From Clavelina lepadiformis (Eukaryota > Chordata > Ascidiacea > Aplousobranchia > Clavelinidae), in contig NC_135244.1 in NCBI RefSeq assembly GCF_947623445.1, positions 18,290,860-18,354,859 of the forward strand: a stretch of DNA of 64,000 nt. The letters run 5' to 3'. Both the position numbers and the translations under genes were made by a program. Position 1 is the stretch's first letter; each line of letters opens with the position of its first letter. The notes beneath the pieces were generated by a model, which did no database searches, was not told the DNA's origin, and saw only the letters and a program-made list of their open reading frames with translations. Below are positions 12,473 to 22,871 of the stretch, in pieces.

Positions 12473-14990
12473 TCAGACAGAAGATGACGTGCCTTGATAA
12501 GTTTGACTTGCGTCATTACGAATTGCGACTGTGTTTGCATTGCTTTGGTCAGAAGAATTTTCTGAAGAAGGCTGTGCTGAAGCTACAGACGCGGTCCCAC
12601 TGTAAGAGCGCTTCTTTTGAACGAATGCATCCACGGCTGTGAATACAGCGTTGTTTTCTCCCGGTGTGATTGTCAAGCTATCATTAAGAATTGCTTGACG
12701 TTGAATGTCATCCTTACGCCTGCGAAAGAAGATGTAGATTGTAGACCTACTGTACTTTCATACTGTCATCTTATATTTGTCTGCATATAGTGAGTGTGTA
12801 TATACTCTAAATTAAAGTAGAACGCACTTTTCAATATTAAGGCAAACATCATTCAACTCACCTGAAATGATACCTTGCTAAAATTCCCAAGAAAAAGACT
12901 TGGATAACAACAGCGTAGTTGTAAATAGCTGCACAATTTTCAAGTTAAGTATATCGTTAGTATTTCAGGCAAAATTGTGACATAATACGGCCAACTTTTG
13001 TGTATATTCCTATACCTCTTCTCCTGCTTAGAAAGTTCAAAGGGGGGGTACATGGAAAAACATCCAACTGTGCCAAAACATTAAAAATCATTCCTTCAAA
13101 TCCAGTGATGACCATTAACAATTGTATACACATGGTTTTGCCTTTAATAGCATGAACTTCTTCCATTCCTGCACAATTGATCATACCAACATGTCAACAA
13201 GTTAATTCTACCATCTTAGCATACTTTGCAAAACTATAACAGTATAGAGTGTATCTAAGCTTGGACTCTTTAAGTGCAGCTCATTGTCATGTGGAGTGGT
13301 TTCAGCATTCACCATACAGCCTTTTAGACTCTTAACTCTTTCTCTGGGGAATTTTAATGAGGCTCGTTGAAAGAAAATCAAAGTTATAAATATGTAACCT
13401 ATTTAGTCTGATTGAATACTTGATGAATAAAATGTAATAAAATTATGTAATATGGCAAAAGTGACGATACTGTTGAGTTATTGCTACGAGTTCACTTGAA
13501 TTCTTCAAAGCTCATTAACCCTTGCTAATGGTTGCAAATACAAATGGTATCAAATGGTTGAAAATCGTTTTGGAAATGTTACGTTGTAATTTTCAAAAGA
13601 ATATAGTGGCGTTCAAACAGTTTCTTTTCTTAATACTGTGCATTTTGCTTATGTGTCCACACCTTTATAGGAACACTATGATGTTGTTATCTTTAGGTTG
13701 CATGATTTTTTGTTCAGAGCAACAAATTTGTGAGTAAGGTTGCTACTGTTCTTCTTCGTAATAAACTATATTTCCAACACTATTGCAAAACTTATATGCA
13801 TAACAAAACTATCGTAGTAGCCCACATCAAAAAAGTGTATACGGACGTTAAAATAGCCTAAATCATAACCGATTTTACCGTGGATGCTTTTTGTCATTTG
13901 ATGCATCATTTTAAATCCATACATGCATACGAGTGTAGCAGCACCATTTAGTACAGAAAGATACACCGAAGCACTTATTCCCTGTTAGAAATATTTTAGT
14001 AAAGCATCATAGAACATATAAACTACTACAAACATATGTAAATGGATAGGGCGAGAGATAAAAATGTATCATCTCTGTAAAAATTTATTTTATACTTACT
14101 TCTAAACTGTAGAGTTTAGAATCAGCTTTCAACAGTACACCAAGGGCACCGAAAAATGGTGTAAAAATTACGTTTTGTAAAATCAGCCATTTTGCCGTGT
14201 TTGTGACCCGCCTGTGAACATATAGTCAAAGCATTAAGATGTATATTGCAGTTCAACCATTAACCCGAAGCGTCTAAAACTCCAAAGTGTTTATGTGTAG
14301 TTACTTTTTCAGTTATTCTACGCTATAGGCCTTAGTACGTACTCTGAATTTTTAATTTTTGGTAAGCAAACAAGACAGCAACATGGAATATTGTTTAATG
14401 GAACATCATTGTGAGCACTTTTGTCGACAAAAGATTTGGTTCCCCCAGCAAACACAACTATAAGGTAGTAATACTTATACACCGCATAGGCCACAAATAT
14501 TCCATAAATAAACGATAGGTATACAACTCCACGTGGAATAAATATTGCCACAGTTCCGATGATCATTAGGCCCTTAAAAGTAAGACAAATTATTGCAAAA
14601 AAATCTAAATTACATAAGAAAATTAAATTGGTCGCATCTCTATATGACTTATTTTTAGACACAGAATAGAGAAGTCATAAGGTTAACACAAAATACTAGC
14701 TACAAAGTATTAGTTTTTCGCTGCTATTAAGTGTATACAACTGGTTTTACCATTTGATTAAGTCCAACAAAAGGTTAGGCTACATATTCAACCTTACTTT
14801 GTTTCTTAACGTATATGGCTTACAGGAAATGTCCCTAAGATCCATAGCAAAGAATTTCTGAGATCTTTTGAATCCGCCTTTCGCAAGATGTAATATACCT
14901 CTTCGCAGTACACAAGCAGTAAAGCCAGAGACAAAACAGGGGGAACAGTAAGAAAAACGACTCCACCGTAACTCCAACGCTCATAAACAC
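12473..14990 (-). CDS. Organic solute transporter alpha-like membrane protein (Solute_trans_a family; N-terminus not found)
   Basis: Seven exons in consistent phase: 14824-14990, 14343-14572, 14100-14211, 13879-13981, 13016-13168, 12862-12928 and 12473-12719, about 359 residues without the N-terminal part. Hydrophobic segments fit the seven-helix OST-alpha/SLC51A fold: LTVPPVLSLALLLVYCEEVYYIL, then a second helix ending IPRGVVYL. Next come a cysteine cluster IPCCCLVCLPK matching the Cys-rich loop of vertebrate OST-alpha, and a late helix ending FPCTPPL. The C-terminal tail is Ser/Thr-rich. Vertebrate OST-alpha works with OST-beta in basolateral bile-acid and steroid-conjugate transport; substrate here is unknown. 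The first coding exon upstream of 14990 could not be fixed; a good donor (AAAG|GTGAGT) sits near 15249. A minus-strand AATAAA near 12321 may be the poly(A) signal. The gene lies between the two arms of the bHLH inverted duplication. Confidence 0.78.
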
Positions 14991-15059
14991 CTGAAATATA
15001 CAACGATTCCTCCTGTAAGCCCAGTTGTTGTATATGCTAAAAGTTTCCCTTCCAAGCAA

Positions 15060-16782
15060 TTACAATACAACAGTTTCGGGCGAAAATATGTAATTTGTAT
15101 TTAATTTCCACGCATGCTAAGTATTGATCTTCTTTTAACAACCTTTACTGACTGGAATGAAAATATATTACCACTTGGAAAGGCTGTTTGCTGCCGTGCT
15201 GTAAGTGTACCGTGTATGACGTAATCGCGTCAACAATGTGCCAAACTCACCTTTGGATACTGACAAACATGTAAAAGGCAGTGTGTATAAGTCTGTATAG
15301 GAACGATGGCAACAAACGAAAAGTGTGGAAACATATTTTACAAAACCGCCTGTACTCTGGCTTGTTTAAACTAAACTTACGTACCACATATTGCTTCTCT
15401 GCCATTAACTTGCTTGCTTTTTCATAATATTGGTTCGTTTGTTTACTGTACGCATCATACAAATTGTACTTCAGTTCACCGCCATACTTATGAATAACAC
15501 TTGAACTTACATGCTGAAAAAGCTTGGGACAATGGAGCTAATATCTTGCAAGTCACATTTGATAGACTTTCACAGCTCATTTCCAATGTTGATCGGTACC
15601 TCAGGTCTGCATAAAACACCCCTATTTCAACGCTTAACGAAGCTTGCGAAACAAGGAAGTGAATCTGAAAAAGACATCATTATTATCCTGCTGTGTATGA
15701 CGTATATAGCTTACGAGTAGGAAGACATACACCAAAAGAGCTCATGTTAACGCCGATTAAGAATGTACGTCGTACGAGCTTGAACGAACAATTAAATGTT
15801 TCCACGCATCTCACGTACGCACTATCTGTGCAGTTATGAAATACATTTTCTGCAGGTAGAACTAGTCTTCGAAACGCTTTGGCAAATGCCATTCATATGA
15901 AACATATATGCATATGCATCCTTGCCTATGAAAACTCCTCAAAATATTTTTTACAGAATAAAATATCCTACACCATTTTGCGAAAAACTACAACTGCTAC
16001 CCGCTGTACCGGTACCACACGTTGCTTAAACTGAAAGTCTGCGACTGAAATTGTAGTCTTGTGAAAGTATATGTTTTTCGCTACCAGCACGTTAGCAAAT
16101 GATTAATCAATGGCAAAGAGAACTCCTACAAGGTAAATAAATTACAACATGCAACATGATCCAAGGTAAATATAACGTTAATCATGTTTCGTCACTATAA
16201 ACGAGGAGACGGTTGGAGTAGATAACATAAACGTAACCGTTTCAATTGGAAAAAGGTTTCAACAGCTTGAACTTTAAAAAGTAAACAAAATGCCAATAAG
16301 TTCGATAAACTATTTACGGAGTGTTGTGTATTTTAAAAGGGGCGAAATCGTAAAACAAACAACGGCTGCATGATCAATGAAATGAGATAAGTGTGGCCCC
16401 AGCATGATATTGAATCTGTTTCAATGACGTATGCTGCGTGATACAACAGCGCTGTTTGTAACCAAAACTGTACCAAGCTTTTGTGAACAAATTTTTTCAA
16501 AAGCTTTGAACGTATAGGTAAAAATAATAACCAAGCATAATCACGAGTAAATATATCATGAGTCGTTTCAAAAATTCTGAACATTTATGGTTTTGTTTTA
16601 TGTTTTTGCTGTCCCCCACGTGTTAGTTGCTATTCGTCCATGCGTCCAACGAAATAGTTATAAAAACTAACTGATCCTAAAAAATTTGCATTTATTTGCA
16701 CTCCATCACAACCGCAAACAACACATTTATTTACTGTCTTTTGTAATTAATTATATGTTTTCTACTGAACCTTACAGGACGA
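15060..16782. other. Spacer with the unresolved 5' part of the OST-alpha-like gene
   Basis: This probably holds the first exon(s) and promoter of the OST-alpha-like gene. A minus-strand open stretch at 15250-15460 ends at a strong donor near 15249, but its phase does not fit cleanly to the next exon. Nothing is recognised between about 15.5 and 16.78 kb. Confidence 0.4.
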
Positions 16783-18522
16783 GTAAATTGTCTACTTTCC
16801 AAATCCCATCGCAGGACTGGTTGGTGTGCACAGGTATCTTATCCAGATCATAGTCTTTCCGTTAAATTTCCGCGGTGTTTCAAGCATCAAAGCACGGTCT
16901 ATTCGGAAGCGCACAGTCGACCACGTAAGTAACTTGAATTAAAGCCTTCACACTTGTGGTCAGAGATTTACCGTCGGAAAAAATACAGAAGTAAAACCAC
17001 ACGCCAGATATTTGCAGAAGTGCTAAAGAAAAACTGACATATAGGCAAATTAGAAAGAAGAAAAAAGTTTTCCTTTTGCTTAAGACAATGATTTTGGTAT
17101 CAAAGGCTTATCAGTTGGTTTGTTATCAACAGACATCATTTGTTATCAAAGCTCTTGATAACATGCATTCAAGCAACGTCGAAATTTTAGACCCTTGTGA
17201 AACGGTATGATTTTCAAAACAGTCTGTAGTTTGCCTGTGCCAGTATTTAAATAAGCTCTTACGTCGTCAGTAAGATATTTGAGTCTTATTTTATATTTAT
17301 AAAACTTGTTCTTTTCATAACGATGAGTATTTAAACCAGGTAAAAACACGCGGAATGAAACGCAAAAGTCCTGAAGATACCTCAAACGTCTCAATGAAGA
17401 ACACGCGCACGCAAGCAGCTGGCAGAGAACGAGAAAGACTCCGATTGTTTAACGACGCAATCGATGATTTGCAAAGCGTCATTCCAATTCGGTTGACGCA
17501 AAGCAGAAAACTCCATAAAAAGCAAACACTTCAGGTAAGTTTTTCTTGTGCAAAATAATAAGATATTCGAATGAAGATTATTTGCCAGATTAAGTTATGT
17601 ATAAGATCAGTCCTAAGCATACCCTTATCGGTTCTCAGTAAAATATATTTCTTAGACATGACATTCTCCTTAATATGCATATAGCTGGCTATTCGTTACA
17701 TCAAATTCCTCCAAGACTGCTTGAAAGGCAAACGAGACTGGAACGACCGCAACAGATTCTGGTGTCGCGAAGAAGACGAGGTGGTGATGAACGCAATGGA
17801 AGCAGCGGCGACAGCTGGAAATATTCCAGGCAATCAAAGTCCTGCAAGGCCACGACAGGATTTAATCCCGACTGAGTTTTCGGCCGCCCAATCCAAAGAG
17901 TCCAATTTCAGGATGCATCGACAATCGCTCGGGCTCCAGTATTGCGCTTCCACCGTCGGAGCCCACCAGTTTCAAAACCCAACAGCTTGTTCCGAACAAT
18001 ACTTACAACAAACTCCATACTCTTTACCACGATCTTCTGTTATTTCCAAGAGTCACTGCGCAGTTGAAAATGATTTGCCATCTGCTGATTTCACCTCACA
18101 ACCAACTTACGGTCTTAGGTATTCGGAGAACATCATTATTCAACACTGCCAACCTCAACAACCACATCGCACGGAGATAAATTTCCGAATGGACACTTGT
18201 AATTCTAGCAACGTGGAGCGACAGAACCGAGTTAGTTTACAGCGAAAGGTTACACACCCTTTAGATGGAGGAAGCGTTTGGCAAAATAACAATTTTGTAG
18301 ACGCTGGTGTTTGTACAGACGCTCATATTTTACCAGAGAATGCTTCCGATGATCAGACTTTTGCAGATCTGGAGGAGATAACGTCATCGCCAAAGAACAC
18401 ATTATTGCAGCCAAATAGTTCCGACTACGACCGCCTGTTGTCTGTTTATGGGTTGAATGTTGTATAATCGTTTTATCGTATTGCTTTGCATTAAAAATAT
18501 GCATGAAAGTATAATGTTCGAT
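16783..18522. repeat. Right arm of the inverted gene duplication
   Basis: Inverted counterpart of 7325-9113. Upstream DNA, exon 1, the intron, the start and end of exon 2 and the 3' flank to about 18522 are closely similar. The middle of exon 2 (about 18025-18240) is strongly diverged, including length differences. Confidence 0.9.
17355..18467 (+). CDS. Class A bHLH transcription factor, copy B (Twist-related-like)
   Basis: Exons 17355-17534 and 17685-18467 join in phase 0 to give 320 residues. Exon 1 differs from copy A at only about six of 60 residues. It contains the basic region and helix 1 (RERERLRLFNDA) and the loop up to HKKQTLQ; exon 2 opens with LAIRYIKFLQDCLKG and KRDWNDRNRFWC. The intron is also closely similar to that of copy A. 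Residues corresponding to about 18025-18240 are very different, while the C-terminus (DDQTFADLEEI to YGLNVV) is nearly the same, a mosaic suggesting patchy gene conversion. An AATAAA at about 18542 is a plausible poly(A) signal. The role is expected to match copy A: nuclear, E-box binding, dimeric. The Twist-related name is inference from family resemblance and the three-gene cluster. Confidence 0.88.
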
Positions 18523-21004
18523 GTACTCTGTGAGTTATACCAATAAAATAATGTCAAGAAAGATCTAAAGTTCTAAACTAAGCTGGTGAATCGCTGTTAC
18601 ATGAAGTTAATCGTAAATATTCCATCGACTCATTTTACAAGGTCAATATCAGCCTAAAATTAATTGTATAAGCGTACTGCTATTCTGCAACAAGATGTTA
18701 CTTAACAAAGAACTATTGATTTAAGACAACAAAGGGATGCATAAAATTTATTTTTCTATTTTAGTGTTGCCTATACGTGGTACAATATATGTCTATATGC
18801 AGTCCATTGCATGAAAGTCAGTGCTTGGATCCCTTATAGGAATTAGCATGCGTTTACACAATCAGCCTGCTTGAATTTTGTTTAATGACCGCCGTATTTT
18901 AAATGAAAGAGCAAGCCATATGCGTTAACTTTTGTTTAAAGGGTTTCCCGTTCATTTAACTTGAGAAATTAGTCGAATGATATTGTCCACTGATATTGTT
19001 TACGCTACCAGTCGCGGGACTATGTGAAAAATTACAGTAATACACGCGTATCCTGGTAAGCTTAGCAATGTTAAGTGCATATGCACAGAAGTGAGCAGCC
19101 GGTACTTTGAGCACCGGTTATTGGCAAAAAATGTACCGACCTTACCGGTATTCGGTACCGTTTCAAAAAAATAGTTCAGTACGTTGTCAATACTCGCTCT
19201 ACCGCAGCTTTTTGTATAAAGGATGCTCTCCAAGTGCACTTTTGCCCCAGTTTAAACCCGGCTAGAGGTTACTCCAAGTCAAAACATATTTCACCTCATT
19301 GGTTGCAACTTTATTACACATTTGTATAGATTAAAAAAGGACAGCAAACGCTAAAAGTTGGCATTAACGTTTAATTAAAATGAACTTTTGAAAATCATAC
19401 TTCTCAAAACCTTGAAATAATCAATTGAAAAGTGCCGAGTACCGGAACCGACTAGAATTTCTTGAAAAAAGTATGTCGATACAGGGATTCGGTACGTTTT
19501 TCCAAAAGTAACGGCGGTACAGTAATTAAGTACTGCCCACCTCTGCATATATATATACATACCGTATCACATGCAGTTTGCCGTATAATGTCTTGAAATC
19601 TGTGTATAGGCTAATCATCCCACAGTATAAGCTTACAAGTAGTCAAATTACTTACAACCTGTGTATGCAAGTCTTATTCTTTCATGTGATGGGTTTATGA
19701 ATGCGGTCTATGTTTGTCCGCTGTAATGTCTCTGTTAAGTTATTTGCAAGTGATGGCGTCACCGATCTCCATTTTTTGAGCCGTATTATTCAACTTATGC
19801 GATTATTGTTTGGAATTCGGCAAATAAACAGGAAAATTATGACTAAAACCATGAGCTAAGTTATTATCCAAATTACCTTAACTGGTTTAAAGTATTTTAT
19901 AAATAAATCAGATTCAAATATCAAAAGAAATGTCCCAGTTTATTCTTATGACTACACACCCTGTAATATGGATTTTCACGCATTATATGAACGTGGCGTA
20001 GCGATTATAAACTGGGGCTAAGATTAGCCCAGCTTGATACCTTCTTTAATCAGATTTGCAGCATACGTGTAGGCCTACTTGTACAAAATTTCGATTGCAG
20101 CTAAAGACCGGTAAACGTCAGTTAAAAAGAGCATTTTGCAAACTGATATACTGTATACAAAGATGCAAGAGATTTTTATTAAACAACTACCGAACATATT
20201 GCCTATATAAGTTACCTTAAAATAGCTAATTAACGTATATTTGTAGCCACTGTTGGTTCCAATAAGTATGTATTGTCAGATAGCTTACAAAAATATATTT
20301 TTGAGTTTTTAATATTTTTAACAGTTAAAATACCTTTTGTCATTGTCCATTTCCAATGCAGGCCAAAGTTTGATTTGATCCACTAGTAAACACATTGGTT
20401 TTTATTTGAGAAAAAAAACTCATTTTTTCAGAATTGAAGTTCAAATGGAGAAGAACGGATCACAGACGGCAAAGAACGATTCAGTGGTATTCCAAAAGCT
20501 GACGTTTTAAAGCACGTTTGTCAGCGTTTTTGTCATTGATTAAAATAATGGAAAAGCACAGTTTTGAAGATTTGTTTCTGTGCAACATAATTTAATGCTT
20601 AAAATATAATAAAACAAAAACTCCCTCAAACGGGCTTCCATTGCAAGCAATTGACACAGATACGTCTTACGAGACCACAATTCACAGGACGAAACGGAAA
20701 AGGAGCTTCCTGTTTGAGGCAAGATGTGTCTCAAATTGCCGTTCCTTAACGATCGGCGATTCGGCTGTGCAAAGTATTAAGCTCGCTTAGTCATTGGCTA
20801 CAAACACAGAAGAAAATTTCAGCTTGTCGTTCTCTCATGCGTCATGTGATTTGATGGTGGAGCTGAAGGTGGCCAGGTTGTGATTAAACGACGCTGGTAT
20901 CTTGCAACTGATGGAATCGTTTGTATAAGTTGCAAAAAGGCATTTTATTCATTTAGAATTAGTGCAAAGTCAAGTATAATCTAGCAACTATTAATAACAA
21001 GAAA
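18523..21004. other. Spacer between bHLH copies B and C, with one hAT-like element
   Basis: No gene recognised. It contains the hAT-like element at 19086-19545. The 250 bp before 21005 should include the promoter of copy C; I did not find the GATA inverted repeat seen upstream of copies A and B. Confidence 0.5.
19086..19545. mobile_element. Non-autonomous hAT-like DNA transposon
   Basis: A 460-bp element. The ends are inverted copies of CAGA(A/G)GTG(A/G)GCAG, a typical hAT terminus, and the subterminal regions share GGTACCG-like and AAAAATGTACCGA blocks in inverted orientation. It is flanked by imperfect 8-bp target duplications, CATATGCA (19078-19085) and CATATATA (19546-19553). No transposase frame is present. 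Confidence 0.75.
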
Positions 21005-22404
21005 ATGACGCGGAACGCAAAGACAAGAGCACGTAGAGGCGAAAAGTGCGGACGCAGAAGCCGAAAACAACCCGCTGAAAGCCATGTCGTGCAGAGGCCA
21101 AACGCGGCAATACGGGAACGGGAAAGATTGAAAATCTTTAACGAATCTCTGGAGGCTTTGCAGAAAGTCATTCCAATACGACTACCTGAAGGAAGAAAGC
21201 TTCACAAGAAGCAAACATTGCAGGTAAACTCAATTTAACGTTTCAAAGCAAACCATGTAAAAAATTACGTTAGTATTTTTTTCTCAACTTTTTTGTTAGA
21301 GTTACCACGTTTCTACCAATTTAGTGTAACTGCTCTAAACCGCCTGACCTAACAGGTAAGCGCTTTTCTGGAATAAAATTTAGTGTAAACGTTTATACAC
21401 GAAAGTTTCGCTCAACAACAGCGACTATGATAATATGATCTTTCTTGGTGTGTCTAAACTTGCATTTCTAACAATTTTTCTATAATTTGTCATATTCAAT
21501 TTCACAGTTGGCATGTCGGTACATTAAGTTTTTACGGGATTGCTTGGACGGCAAACGCGATTGGGATGACAGGCGAAGATTCTGGTGCGGAACAGACGAA
21601 GATCACATGATCGACGCAATTGACACGGCTGCTGCAGCTAATGGAATGGAGTCTGGAGCGCCAAAGACCAGTAACCCTGATCGCCTTACGTTCAAATGCA
21701 CGCCAAAGCAGCGTAGTAGCCCAAGGTTGGACAAAGAACGGTGCAGGATCGAGTGTTCCGAGAAAACCAATAACGTCATAAAGACAGCGGGATTAACACC
21801 TACGTCGTCTTCGGTGTCTACTGAACGGGCTACGATTCACGGTGACGGATTTAACATTCCATGGCACTTAGATATGAACAATTTGCAGAGTGGCACTTTA
21901 AGGAATGCCCTTGCTCAAGATTCTGACGGTTTTAAAGTCAGCTTACAGACTTCTGACACACATTTAGATCACAAGATAAACGTTCAGCTTTCCGCATGTC
22001 CTACACAAACCGCGTTACCGTCTTTTCCATACTATACCGGTAATCTCTGCTTTGATAACCAACCGGGTGCATCAGGAAAAGGACTTCCGCGGATAACAAA
22101 CAGTTACTCGGCTCCTGGCGCAGGAAACCCAATACTGGAAAAATTTCAGACACCACGTCGGGTCCCTCCGATCGTCTTAGTGGCGCCGCCCCAAGGTAGT
22201 GGAATAAATCCCGCAGAAATTGATCCTCCCGTGGACACAACCAGGGATTCGGCGGTGCCCTCGACGAAGTACCAAGCAAGCAGCGGGAGTGATTTCATGA
22301 AAATGCCTTTGCTTGGAGGTTCTCCGTCCCGCTGTTACGGCGATGATGATTTCAACGCAGTTTGGACCGATATTGATGAGATCATTCGCAAGAACGAATC
22401 TTAG
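21005..22404 (+). CDS. Class A bHLH transcription factor, copy C (diverged Twist-related-like paralogue)
   Basis: Exons 21005-21223 and 21508-22404, joined in phase 0, encode 371 residues. The N-terminus is longer and basic (RARRGEKCGRRSRKQ). The bHLH domain reads RERERLKIFNESLEALQ, loop VIPIRLPEGRKLHKKQTLQ, helix 2 LACRYIKFLRDCLDG. It is followed by KRDWDDRRRFWC, the same extension as in copies A and B. The intron interrupts helix 2 at exactly the same codon as in the other two genes, which supports descent from one two-exon ancestor. The rest of the C-terminal part is not alignable by eye with A or B. As in its relatives, Ala stands where most class A bHLH proteins have Asn before RER. Expected to be a nuclear DNA-binding regulator. 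Confidence 0.87.
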
Positions 22405-22871
22405 AACCTTGGTACCTTCATTAACTCTTAGCTTTAATTGCCTTCTGTTAGTCATGAAGAATTAAAACTTTGATTTGAAGTAAAACGTGTTTTTTGTGTT
22501 CATTTCAGTCGTACAAAAACACAAAGTTTAAAAAACAAAGTATAATTAAACTATATCTATAAAAAAAACGTGCAAATACTTCCCATCTATGTGTTATAAA
22601 AGTTAGCTAATAGCTACAAGCAGATAGCGTTAGCAACAGAAAAAAACAGACAAATCAAGCACAGACAACAAAAACAAGCATAAAAAGTGCAATCCGTAGT
22701 AAAAATTGACTTGGTAAAAAGTTCTAACTTCTTAGATAGGCTTTAGACGGCATCTGCTACATTTAGAAACAGCAATAAGCAGTTATCTTCCAATCACAAC
22801 AGCCGGTTCGAAATTGCTTGAGGCATACAGTACACACCGACTGTAAGTGAGTGTTAGGCTTTGAAGTCTTT

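Noticed and set aside
15250-15462. Minus-strand frame as the first exon of the OST-alpha-like gene
   Set aside because: It ends at a good donor but in the wrong phase for the exon at 14990, and lacks a clear ATG; kept only as a possibility.
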